From Bog-950 sp046329535 (lineage in GTDB: Bacteria; Bacteroidota; Bacteroidia; Chitinophagales; LD1), in NCBI GenBank assembly GCA_046329535.1, contig JAXLUN010000003.1, positions 62,001-126,000 on the forward strand: DNA of 64,000 nt, written 5' to 3'. A program made the translations under genes and the position numbers. Positions within the stretch are counted from its first letter, which is position 1. Each line of letters opens with the position of its first letter. Shown in pieces: positions 27,430 to 35,535 of this stretch. The notes beneath the pieces are model-generated. The model did not search any database, had not been told where the DNA came from, and was given only the letters and a program-made list of their open reading frames with translations.

Positions 27430-29103
27430 ATGAATTTGGGAATGAATTTTAAAATACTCAGACGGTATCGAGAAATAGTCGGGATACTGATCAAGTATGG
27501 ATTTCAGGATATGCTGAATGATGCCGGTGTATCAGTAAGAGCTAAAGTGGTAGAGGCATTCCTTTCACCGGATACAATTGAAAATATTCACAGCCATACC
27601 AAATGGGAACGCGTACGTATGGCGGTTGAAGAGTTGGGCACTACTTACATTAAACTGGCACAGATACTTAGTAACCGTCCGGATGTAATTCCTCTTGAGT
27701 TGGTTGCAGAGTTTGAAAAGCTGCAAACCAAAGTTCCTCCGTTTTCGTCAGAGCAGGCCAGACAAATTATTGAAGAAGAAATAGGCGCTAACATTGAGGA
27801 CGTATTTGCGCAATTTGGCGATGAACCCTTTGCCAGCGCGTCCATAGCTCAGGTTCATAAAGCCAAGCTAAAAGATGGCTCTGCTGTTGTTTTAAAAGTA
27901 AGAAGACCTGATATTATTGAAAAAATTGAGCTCGACATTATCATTATGAAGTATATCGCTCGTCAAATGGAAGAGCGAAACATCATGAAACTACTTGACC
28001 CTGTTGGTATAGTTCGTGCTTTTGATAAAGCCATACACAAAGAGGTTGACCTGACCCATGAGGGCTACAATCTGGCACGCTTTGCCAGTAATTTTGAAAA
28101 AAGTGAACTGGTCTATGTTCCCAAATATTATCCACAATATACTACCCGCAAACTGCTAACCATGGAGTTTATTGACGGAGTGCATCCCTATGATGTAAAA
28201 GGGCTTGAAAAGATTGGAGCTAATGGTCATGAGTTGGCCAAAAATGGCATGTTCGCACTGTTTCAGCAAATATTTGAACATGGCTTTTTCCATGCCGACC
28301 CACATCCGGGAAATTTGTTTGCTATGCCCGGCAACAAAGTTTGCTTTATCGATTTTGGAATGATGGGCACAGTATTAAAACATGACATTGAGTTTTTTGC
28401 TGACATAGTTTATGGAGTTACCGCTAAGGATTCAGCTCGTTTAATCTGGGGACTGCAGAATATTGCGGTTAGCCAGCAATTTGAGGGGAACAAGAGTTTT
28501 GAGTATGAAGTAGAAGATTTAATCAATGACTATCATGCACTGCCTGCTGAGCAGGTAAGTATGTCGGAGTTGTTTAATCGTTTACTCGACTTAGTGAATA
28601 AATACTCCATCAAAATGCCACCCGATTACTTTTTACTTTCTAAGTGTTTTGTAACCATAGAAGGAGTAGGGCATAGACTGGATCCTAGTTTGAACATTAT
28701 TAAGGAACTTACCCCGCATATCAATAAAACATTGGCAGATGAGTTTAACCCGATAAACCTTTTAAAGCGTGCGTTTGGTTCTGCACGAGATACTTTTTCG
28801 CTGATAGAAACTCTGCCACACGATATCCGTGAGATTATTGGCAAGGTTAAGAAAGGGGAAATGAAAGTTTCTATACAACATGAAGGGCTGGATGATGTAA
28901 CCAGGAAAATTGATTTAGCCAGTAATCGCATTGCCGGAGGTTTTATTATAGGTTGCATATTGATGGCTTCTGCTATTCTTATTGCTGTTAATTTTCCTCC
29001 GCTTTATAAACACATATCAATCCCCGGGGGATTAGGATTTGTTCTGTCAAACATACTGGGGATACGTATGCTGTTTACTATCTTCAAAAGCAAGAAGTAT
29101 TAA
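27430..29103 (+). CDS. ABC1/UbiB-family atypical kinase
   Basis: About 557 residues from the ATG at 27430 (MNLGMNFKILRRYREIVG). The family's N-terminal extension motif appears as IKLAQILSNRPD (usually KxGQ; here the Gly is replaced by Ala), followed by the nucleotide-binding AVVLKVRRP and the catalytic HADPHPGNLF and DFGMMG motifs. Two transmembrane segments close the protein (FIIGCILMASAILIAVNF and the GLGFVLSNILGIRMLF region). UbiB-type proteins support ubiquinone or other quinone synthesis as ATPases; here menaquinone is likelier. A longer ATG at 27382 lacks support. The stop overlaps the convergent membrane-protein gene by 4 nt. Confidence 0.88.
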   Translation: MNLGMNFKILRRYREIVGILIKYGFQDMLNDAGVSVRAKVVEAFLSPDTIENIHSHTKWERVRMAVEELGTTYIKLAQILSNRPDVIPLELVAEFEKLQTKVPPFSSEQARQIIEEEIGANIEDVFAQFGDEPFASASIAQVHKAKLKDGSAVVLKVRRPDIIEKIELDIIIMKYIARQMEERNIMKLLDPVGIVRAFDKAIHKEVDLTHEGYNLARFASNFEKSELVYVPKYYPQYTTRKLLTMEFIDGVHPYDVKGLEKIGANGHELAKNGMFALFQQIFEHGFFHADPHPGNLFAMPGNKVCFIDFGMMGTVLKHDIEFFADIVYGVTAKDSARLIWGLQNIAVSQQFEGNKSFEYEVEDLINDYHALPAEQVSMSELFNRLLDLVNKYSIKMPPDYFLLSKCFVTIEGVGHRLDPSLNIIKELTPHINKTLADEFNPINLLKRAFGSARDTFSLIETLPHDIREIIGKVKKGEMKVSIQHEGLDDVTRKIDLASNRIAGGFIIGCILMASAILIAVNFPPLYKHISIPGGLGFVLSNILGIRMLFTIFKSKKY

Positions 29104-30407
29104 ACAACCTGCTTTCTACGTAGAAACTCTAATTGATGAGGTAGTTTTTCCGGCTTGACTAAGACAGAAAAAGCATACAGAAAAAAGGGTAATACCGGGG
29201 CTTTGTATCGCACCAAGTTTCCCAGTACTGGTGTGGCCATTCCGACCAAAGCAAAATACAGTAGAGAAAAGTTAAACAGAAATAGAAACAGATTTAACTG
29301 CTTCTCGTTATTCTTCACTCCGGCCCAGATACAAAGTATGAGCATGAAAAGAATAAATACATTTTCTAAGGCCCCGGCCAGCATCATAACATTTTCAGTT
29401 TCCCATACATAAGGTCTGAAAATTACATTCCTAATACCAGCAAGGCCTGCTTTGATAACACTGCTTACATCAGAGTTAACTCGTTCTACATCAATTCGAC
29501 TTCCAGCCTTGAAATACATCGCCTCTTTGATGGCGTTCATCTGTTTGTTCATAAGCATCTGCTGCAGATTAATACCTGGAACAAACTGATGAATATTGAA
29601 TGCCAATACAAAAGCAATTGCATTTACAGCAATGTACTTTCCGACAATTGCGGAGACATCTAAATCTCTTTTACAAACAAGAAATGCAGCAATGGGAGGT
29701 ATCAAACTGGCTAATACGTAAAACTTTGTATGAAGCATAATCAAACATCCTGCTGAAAGCATAGCCGCGTTCTTCCAATTAATTTTACCCGATAGAATGG
29801 CCGATACCGTTAACCCTAAACCCAAAACCAATACAGGTTCTTTTAGTATTCCTGATGTCCAAAACAATACGGATGGTAACATCATAACCGGCAGGGAAAT
29901 GATAGAAGCGGGCCAACCTGTGCGGTAGAAAACAGCATTTGTTAACAGAACCCAACCAATTAGTGAAAAGAAGCAGAAAAACACGACATGAATAAAATAC
30001 GTTTTGAGTGTAAGAAACATAAGCAGCGCATTCAACTTGATAATAGTCTGATTCTCGTTAAATGGTGATTCATCAAAATTCCTGTACCAATGTGCCATAT
30101 GCACAGTTGCATCTGAACTGAACGAGTCGTATTTATTAACTAAAATTTTAGCGAATGAAACCGGGTGTTCATGGGCAAGACTATTCAAAACCAACGCATC
30201 CTGATAGAATTTATGAATATCACTATGACGATAGTTACTGTAGTAAAATGTATATATCATCCATACCAAGATTCCAACCAGAAACTTGATATTAAAAATC
30301 AATACAGTAACAAATGGTTTAAATGCTGAAAACTGTAAGCGCTTAAAACGGAAAATCAGAAGATTAGCAAGTAGGAGATACAAAAGAGTAAGCAGTAGTT
30401 CTTTCAT
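29100..30407 (-). CDS. Multi-pass membrane protein of unknown function
   Basis: A 435-residue integral membrane protein with about eight to ten hydrophobic segments (for example 5-20, 30-55, 130-160, 165-195, 335-360, 370-400). Between the first and second segments is a soluble stretch with YYSNYRHSDIHKFYQDAL. The overall plan resembles EpsG/glycosyltransferase-type or O-antigen-polymerase-type proteins, but no diagnostic motif is visible, so I give no function. Its 3' end overlaps the UbiB gene by 4 nt, and the terminator at 30441-30470 separates it from eno upstream. Confidence 0.68.
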   Translation of the reverse strand: MKELLLTLLYLLLANLLIFRFKRLQFSAFKPFVTVLIFNIKFLVGILVWMIYTFYYSNYRHSDIHKFYQDALVLNSLAHEHPVSFAKILVNKYDSFSSDATVHMAHWYRNFDESPFNENQTIIKLNALLMFLTLKTYFIHVVFFCFFSLIGWVLLTNAVFYRTGWPASIISLPVMMLPSVLFWTSGILKEPVLVLGLGLTVSAILSGKINWKNAAMLSAGCLIMLHTKFYVLASLIPPIAAFLVCKRDLDVSAIVGKYIAVNAIAFVLAFNIHQFVPGINLQQMLMNKQMNAIKEAMYFKAGSRIDVERVNSDVSSVIKAGLAGIRNVIFRPYVWETENVMMLAGALENVFILFMLILCIWAGVKNNEKQLNLFLFLFNFSLLYFALVGMATPVLGNLVRYKAPVLPFFLYAFSVLVKPEKLPHQLEFLRRKQVV

Positions 30408-30440
30408 GCCACTTAAAGGTAACCGAAATCAGCACTCAAA

Positions 30441-30470
30441 AAAAGGCATCCTTAAATCGGGATGCCTTTT
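30441..30470 (-). terminator. Terminator after eno
   Basis: GGATGCCTTTT on the plus side (30460-30470) pairs with AAAAGGCATCC (30441-30451) around an 8-nt loop. On the minus strand it ends in a run of Ts and lies 19 nt after the enolase stop. The symmetric A/T ends could let it act in both directions. Confidence 0.78.
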
Positions 30471-30488
30471 GTGTAATTAAGTAAGCTA

Positions 30489-31778
30489 TCACTTCTTGTA
30501 TTTAAAACTTTTACCCGGATAGTAAGCCATAGGGCCTAACTCTTCTTCAATGCGCAATAGTTGATTGTATTTGGCAATTCTGTCGGTACGGGAAGCAGAA
30601 CCGGTTTTTATTTGTCCGCAATTAAGTGCTACAGCGAGATCTGCAATCGTTACATCCTCCGTTTCGCCACTGCGGTGACTCATAATAGAGGTATAAGAAT
30701 TTTTAGTAGCCAGATTCACCGCATTAATAGTTTCGGTAAGAGAGCCAATTTGATTCACTTTCACCAGAATTGAGTTGGCTATTTTTGAATCTATTCCCTG
30801 TTGCAACCGTTTTACATTGGTAACAAACAAATCATCTCCTACTATCTGAACTTTACTGCCAAGCTTTTGGGTCATCAACTCCCATCCTTTCCAATCATCC
30901 TCAGCCATTCCATCTTCGATAGAAACTATAGGATATTTTTTACACCAACTCTCCCAGTAAGCTACCATCTCTTCGCTTTTTAACTTCTTACCGCTGCTTT
31001 TATGAAAATGATAAAGTTTGGTTTTCTCATCATAAAACTCTGTTGAAGCGGCATCCATAGCAATAAAAACATCTTTGCCCGGTTTGTAGCCTGCCGCTTC
31101 TATAGCTGCCAGTACTGTTTCAATAGCTTCTTCATTGCTTCCAATTTCCGGAGCAAAACCACCTTCATCACCTACGTTTGTTGAATATTTCTTCTTCTTT
31201 AGAACGGACTTCAAATGGTGAAACACCTCTACTCCCATTCTAAGCGCCTGACTGAACGAATCAGCACCCGTGGGAACGATCATAAATTCCTGAAAATCTA
31301 TTTTGTTGTCGGCATGTGAACCTCCGTTCAAAATATTCATTAATGGTATGGGAAGTGTGTTTGCATTTACCCCCCCTACATATCTGTATAAAGGCATTCC
31401 TAATTCCTCAGCAGCAGCCTTGGCTGTTGCCAGAGAAACGGCTAAGATGGCATTAGCACCTAATTTAGCTTTGTTAGGAGTGCCGTCTAACAAAATCATT
31501 ATCTGGTCAATAGCATTTTGTTCAAACACATTAAGGCCTTCAATTTCTCTGGCAAGGGTTGTATTAATGTTATTTACTGCTTTTAGCACCCCTTTACCGA
31601 GATACTTCTTCTTATCACTATCTCGAAGCTCCACAGCCTCATGCTTTCCGGTGCTTGCTCCTGAAGGAACAATGGCTCTGCCCAGTGACCCGTTGCTGGT
31701 AATTACATCTACTTCAACAGTAGGATTTCCTCTGGAATCAAGAACCTGTCTTGCATGTATTTTTTGTATTTGTGCCAT
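30489..31778 (-). CDS. eno: Enolase
   Basis: A 429-residue glycolytic enzyme that interconverts 2-phosphoglycerate and phosphoenolpyruvate using Mg2+. The family signature SHRSGETED is present, as are the metal ligands in the AMDAAS, SIEDGMAEDD and VGDDLFVTN blocks and the catalytic-lysine loop LVKVNQIGSLTE. Length is normal. The start MAQIQKIHARQVLDSRGNPTVEV matches the family's conserved start. An intrinsic terminator follows, and the lipoprotein and carA genes lie upstream on the same strand. Confidence 0.97.
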   Translation of the reverse strand: MAQIQKIHARQVLDSRGNPTVEVDVITSNGSLGRAIVPSGASTGKHEAVELRDSDKKKYLGKGVLKAVNNINTTLAREIEGLNVFEQNAIDQIMILLDGTPNKAKLGANAILAVSLATAKAAAEELGMPLYRYVGGVNANTLPIPLMNILNGGSHADNKIDFQEFMIVPTGADSFSQALRMGVEVFHHLKSVLKKKKYSTNVGDEGGFAPEIGSNEEAIETVLAAIEAAGYKPGKDVFIAMDAASTEFYDEKTKLYHFHKSSGKKLKSEEMVAYWESWCKKYPIVSIEDGMAEDDWKGWELMTQKLGSKVQIVGDDLFVTNVKRLQQGIDSKIANSILVKVNQIGSLTETINAVNLATKNSYTSIMSHRSGETEDVTIADLAVALNCGQIKTGSASRTDRIAKYNQLLRIEEELGPMAYYPGKSFKYKK

Positions 31779-31839
31779 ATATTTAGTTTATGTATTTAAA
31801 TAGATAATCACACACTGACATAAAGTAAGAACCAATCAG

Positions 31840-32259
31840 CTACTCTCTATTAGTTTCAAAACGTATAATACTCCTGATAGTATCAGTAGCCGGATTTTTA
31901 ACTTCTATTACCACCTCCATCAAATTATCATGATTCGAATCAGCCAGATATGCACCTGCTATCACACCATTTCGCACACCTTTACTTACAGTATCTGTCT
32001 TATTACCTTCCTCTCTTCTCAAAACTGCATATTCCCCTTTCGATGCCGGACCTCCATAGCCAACGATATCGTAAACCAGTTTGTTATTAACCACCAGTGT
32101 TTTGTGATACTCATACGAACTTTCAAAACCCAATTGCATTGCTGTATCTAAGGCTATAGCCGCTGAATCTAAATGCCCAAGAACAGGAATCTGGTTTTGA
32201 TTGCTCTGGCAAGAAACAAGAAACAAGGAACAAGTCACTAACAAAAGTAAACTCTGCAT
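31840..32259 (-). CDS. Small lipoprotein of unknown function
   Basis: A 139-residue protein with a lipoprotein signal peptide ending in the lipobox LFLVSC (Cys at about position 17). The mature part is beta-rich and acidic, with DIVGYGGPASKGEYAVL and GAYLADSNHDNLMEVVIEV; the last part has an acidic D-S-N-H-D-N pattern that could bind calcium, but it is not a convincing EF hand. No family recognised. It starts 3 nt after carA ends, so it is probably the second gene of that transcript, with eno 61 nt further on. Confidence 0.68.
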   Translation of the reverse strand: MQSLLLLVTCSLFLVSCQSNQNQIPVLGHLDSAAIALDTAMQLGFESSYEYHKTLVVNNKLVYDIVGYGGPASKGEYAVLRREEGNKTDTVSKGVRNGVIAGAYLADSNHDNLMEVVIEVKNPATDTIRSIIRFETNRE

Positions 32260-32262
32260 TAC

Positions 32263-33372
32263 TTAATTAGCATTCATATCCTGAATAAACTGATCGAAAA
32301 GATAACGTGAATCGTGGGGGCCGGGAGAACTTTCCGGGTGATATTGCACACTAAATGCCCTTTTACCTTTAACACGAATACCTTCAATAGTATTATCATT
32401 CAAATTTACGTGAGTAACCTCAACAATAGATGATTTATCAATGGCTTCTTTAGAAACCTGAAACCCGTGATTTTGTGAGGTAATCTCACTAAGTCCTGTG
32501 ATGAGATTTTTTACCGGATGGTTAGCCCCCCGATGTCCGTGGTGCATCTTCAACGTAGGTATATCATTTGCCAAAGCCAGTAACTGATGCCCTAAACAGA
32601 TTCCAAAAACTGGTTTGCCCGATGCCTGAATTTCCCTAACCGTTTTGATTGCGTAATCCATGGCCGATGGATCTCCCGGCCCATTGGAAATGAAGTACCC
32701 ATTGGGCTGAAATGCTTCCATCTCCTGGAAAGATGTTTTGGCGTTAAACACTTTAGCATATATGCCTCGGTCAGTCATGCATTTCAGAATATTTTCTTTG
32801 ATGCCACAATCCAATACAGCTACTTTTAAATCAGAACTAGCATCCCCATAAAAGTAGGGTTCGGGGGTGGTAACCTGAATAGCTAAATCTAAACCATTCA
32901 TATCAGGAGCTTCTGATAGTTTCTTCTTCAATACCTCTAGATCTGAAATCTCTGAACTGATAATGCAATTCATCGCTCCCTTTTGCCGAACATGGATGGT
33001 TAAAGCCCTGGTGTCTACATCACTGATACCAACCAGATTATTTTTCTCAAAGTACTCTTGTAAGGAACTTTCACCAGATAATCGGGAGTAGATATTACCG
33101 GCATATTTTTTTGCAATAAGGCCTGATATTTTCACGCTGTTAGATTCTACTTCATCGGTTTTTACACCATAGTTTCCTATATGGTCATTGGTCATAATAA
33201 TTATTTGACCATAGTAACTGGGGTCAGTAAATATTTCCTGATAACCGGTCATAGAGGTATTAAAACAAATTTCACCGGTGGTGGTTCCAATTTTACCCAA
33301 AGATGTGCCGTGAAAAACGGTTCCGTCTGCTAGCATTAATACAGCTGGAACTGGAGAGAAATTTTTTGTCAT
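32263..33372 (-). CDS. carA: Carbamoyl-phosphate synthase small subunit
   Basis: A 369-residue glutaminase subunit that supplies ammonia to CarB for carbamoyl phosphate, the entry to arginine and pyrimidine synthesis. The N-terminal small-subunit domain (SMTGYQEIFTDPSY) is followed by a class I glutamine amidotransferase domain: the nucleophile is Cys259 in GICLGHQ, and the His/Glu of the triad lie in YHPESSPGPHD. FISNGPGDP forms the oxyanion region. Length is normal. carB is not in the window. The gene diverges from the Cys-cluster gene, sharing an 87-nt gap. Confidence 0.95.
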   Translation of the reverse strand: MTKNFSPVPAVLMLADGTVFHGTSLGKIGTTTGEICFNTSMTGYQEIFTDPSYYGQIIIMTNDHIGNYGVKTDEVESNSVKISGLIAKKYAGNIYSRLSGESSLQEYFEKNNLVGISDVDTRALTIHVRQKGAMNCIISSEISDLEVLKKKLSEAPDMNGLDLAIQVTTPEPYFYGDASSDLKVAVLDCGIKENILKCMTDRGIYAKVFNAKTSFQEMEAFQPNGYFISNGPGDPSAMDYAIKTVREIQASGKPVFGICLGHQLLALANDIPTLKMHHGHRGANHPVKNLITGLSEITSQNHGFQVSKEAIDKSSIVEVTHVNLNDNTIEGIRVKGKRAFSVQYHPESSPGPHDSRYLFDQFIQDMNAN

Positions 33373-33459
33373 CGAATTGTTTTATTCGAGGTGCGAATAT
33401 AGCTTTTGTATTTGTTTCGGATTTTGTTTCCCTTTATTTGTGTTCACACAATATTCACA

Positions 33460-33942
33460 ATGCAGTTTAAACCCGAAACCTGGAAACAGGAAGCCGCCAA
33501 AAAGAAGAAGGAAAACAAGCAGTTTCTGGAAAAGGCTAAACGTATGCGAGGCATAGAAAAACAATTACCGGAACTGCACGATGAAGCCTTTTCTAAGATT
33601 GATTGCCTGCAATGTGCCGGTTGCTGCAAAACTATTTCACCTCGTTTTAAATCGCCCGATATTGTTCGAATTTCCAAATATCTGGGTATGAAGCAGGGTG
33701 ATATGATTGAGAAATACCTCCAACTGGACGAGGATGGCGATTATGTAGTACAAAAGAGCCCTTGCCCTTTTCTGGGCCCCGGCAACTATTGCAGTATTTA
33801 TGATGCCCGCCCGCGCGATTGCGAAAAATACCCATATACCAACAGCGGTGATTTTTTTGAGTATCCCAACACTACACAGCTCAATTCAACCACTTGCCCC
33901 GCTGTTTTTTATGTATTAGAGCGGCTGAAACAGATTGTATAA
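33460..33942 (+). CDS. YkgJ-family cysteine-cluster protein
   Basis: A soluble protein of about 160 residues from the ATG at 33460 (MQFKPETWKQ), with a lysine-rich helical N-terminus and the family's cysteine cluster: CLQCAGCCK, then CPFLGPGNYCSIYDARPRDC and a final Cys near the end. Such proteins are thought to bind zinc or an iron-sulfur cluster; the function is not established. A start further upstream at 33406 would add a hydrophobic stretch without support. It diverges from carA. Confidence 0.87.
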   Translation: MQFKPETWKQEAAKKKKENKQFLEKAKRMRGIEKQLPELHDEAFSKIDCLQCAGCCKTISPRFKSPDIVRISKYLGMKQGDMIEKYLQLDEDGDYVVQKSPCPFLGPGNYCSIYDARPRDCEKYPYTNSGDFFEYPNTTQLNSTTCPAVFYVLERLKQIV

Positions 33943-33994
33943 AAACCTTCTTCTAAAAATGCTGTTAATCATTACCAGGGTTCAGGCAGCCTTA

Positions 33995-34002
33995 TATATT
34001 TG
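33995..34002 (+). promoter_or_regulatory. Probable -7 element of the peroxiredoxin promoter
   Basis: TATATTTG matches TAnnTTTG and lies 43 nt before the ATG at 34046. A good -33 element is not visible. Confidence 0.45.
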
Positions 34003-34045
34003 CACCCGTTAATCGAATTTATTCATCATTTAAAATATAATCATT

Positions 34046-34678
34046 ATGTCAGTATTAGTTGGAAAAAAGGCCCCATCGTTTAAAGCACAGGCCGTTATTA
34101 ACGGAGAAGAAATTGTAGAAAATTTCTCTCTCGACCAGTATCTTGGAAAGAAGTATGTTATCTTCTTCTTTTACCCCAAAGATTTCACCTTTGTTTGCCC
34201 TACGGAGCTTCATGCTTTTCAGGAGCAATTAGCTGAATTTGAAAAACGCAATGTAGCTGTTGTAGCCTGCTCTACCGATACCGAACAGAGCCACTGGGGT
34301 TGGTTACAGTTAGATAAAAAACAAGGGGGTATTAAAGGCATTACTTACCCTGTAGTAGCCGATACCAGCAAAACTATATCTGCTAACTTTGATGTATTGA
34401 ACGGTGAGTATTTTTTTGATGATAACAACCAAATGCAGGCTACCAGCGAACTAATTGCCTACCGTGGCTTGTTCCTAATTGACCGTGCCGGCATTGTGCA
34501 GCACCAATTGGTTAACAACCTGCCTATTGGTCGTAATATTGAAGAAGCTATACGGGTAGTAGATGCCTTACAGTTTTTTGAAGAGAAAGGGGAGGTTTGC
34601 CCGGCTAACTGGGTGAAAGGCAAAGAAGGATTAAAAGATACTCATGATGGAGTTGCTTCTTACCTCAGTAACCACTAA
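34046..34678 (+). CDS. 2-Cys peroxiredoxin (AhpC/Prx type)
   Basis: A 210-residue thiol peroxidase that reduces hydrogen peroxide and alkyl hydroperoxides. The peroxidatic Cys51 is in FVCPTELHAF, preceded by the FYPKDFTF strand, and the resolving Cys185 lies in EVCPANW. The Arg of the active site is in AYRGLFLIDR. It is a typical AhpC/Prx1-type chain in length and has the C-terminal segment that carries the resolving cysteine. It has its own promoter-like site and is followed by a terminator, so it is monocistronic. Thioredoxin and glutathione peroxidase genes lie about 10 kb away. Confidence 0.94.
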   Translation: MSVLVGKKAPSFKAQAVINGEEIVENFSLDQYLGKKYVIFFFYPKDFTFVCPTELHAFQEQLAEFEKRNVAVVACSTDTEQSHWGWLQLDKKQGGIKGITYPVVADTSKTISANFDVLNGEYFFDDNNQMQATSELIAYRGLFLIDRAGIVQHQLVNNLPIGRNIEEAIRVVDALQFFEEKGEVCPANWVKGKEGLKDTHDGVASYLSNH

Positions 34679-34700
34679 AACCTAGTTTTATATTAAACAA

Positions 34701-34737
34701 GGAAGGCTGCGGGAGAGTTCCTGCAGCCTTTCTTGTT
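34701..34737 (+). terminator. Terminator between the peroxiredoxin and the small membrane peptide
   Basis: AAGGCTGC (34703-34710) pairs with GCAGCCTT (34723-34730) in a stem with one mismatch, followed on the plus strand by TCTTGTTT. It is between two convergent genes and may serve both. Confidence 0.6.
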
Positions 34738-34743
34738 TATACA

Positions 34744-34842
34744 TTACTTGTCATTCTCCCGCTTGTTAATGCGGTAAATGAATACACTTAGACCAATAAC
34801 TATCAATAAAATTACTACCACTAAAGGATATAAAATAATCAT
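34744..34842 (-). CDS. 32-residue single-pass membrane peptide
   Basis: On the minus strand an ATG at 34842 opens a frame of 32 codons that begins MIILYPLVVVILLIVIG and ends FIYRINKRENDK before a TAA. It has one hydrophobic segment (~3-23) and a positively charged end, the pattern of small bacterial membrane peptides such as those associated with cytochrome oxidases or transporters, but I cannot assign a family. It lies in the 226-nt gap between the peroxiredoxin and the secreted protein at 34905. Translation is not proven. Confidence 0.48.
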   Translation of the reverse strand: MIILYPLVVVILLIVIGLSVFIYRINKRENDK

Positions 34843-34904
34843 GTTCTAGAATTTAATAGTAGCAAAAGTACTGTACAACTAACCTGTAAGCCTTATACCT
34901 TTAA

Positions 34905-35489
34905 TTATCTGAGTAGCAAAGTTTTAAAAATGCGCAAGGCATATTGCTTCAATTTCAAATCGGCCTCTATAATATAAGTAGGGTCTTTGTATTGGTAGGT
35001 GATGGTTAGCAAATAGGCTGTCTTTCGCTTGCTGCTGTAGGCTACCAAATCGAACCGACTGAAATTACTCACTTTACTTCTGCGGTAATAATGTGTATTA
35101 AAAAGAGTGGCCGTTTCCCCACTCCATATTTGTAATGAATCCGACTCATAATTATAACCTGCCGGGCATAAACGGTCAGGATAAGAAGTGAATTCAGTAA
35201 TTAGAAAATTCTCCCCCTCGCTCTTTCTTTCACATTCCATTTTACGCAAAATAAAGGTGGCTGTTAAAGGGGTATTATTGTATAAATGCGGAAGGGCCAC
35301 ATCGGTAAACTCGTACTTCTGGTCTTTTGACGAGGCGTCTAACTGGGGAACATTATTCCATTTTTCAGGAATGCTAAGCACGTATTCATTCGTCTCTACT
35401 TTTTTGATGTTATTGAATACTGTGGTATCTTTTTGAGCTGATAGATTAGTAATAACAAATAATAGCAGGGCAGTTAAGACAGATTTCAT
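34905..35489 (-). CDS. Small secreted protein of unknown function
   Basis: A 194-residue exported protein: signal peptide ending NLSAQ (cleavage near 18-19), then a mixed alpha/beta domain with YVLSIPEKWNNVPQLD and LITEFTSYPDRLCP, and a Y-rich C-terminal half (AYLLTITYQYKDPTYI). One Cys pair is possible (CERKSEGE and LCPAGY). The general layout is like the PsbP/DUF1795-type domains of proteins that start with a xxIPEKW strand; I cannot confirm this. It lies 46 nt downstream of the adhesin gene on the same strand. Confidence 0.66.
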   Translation of the reverse strand: MKSVLTALLLFVITNLSAQKDTTVFNNIKKVETNEYVLSIPEKWNNVPQLDASSKDQKYEFTDVALPHLYNNTPLTATFILRKMECERKSEGENFLITEFTSYPDRLCPAGYNYESDSLQIWSGETATLFNTHYYRRSKVSNFSRFDLVAYSSKRKTAYLLTITYQYKDPTYIIEADLKLKQYALRIFKTLLLR

Positions 35490-35535
35490 TAAAAAATTTA
35501 CAAAGGGTTACTAAAAATGGTGCCAAAAATAACGT

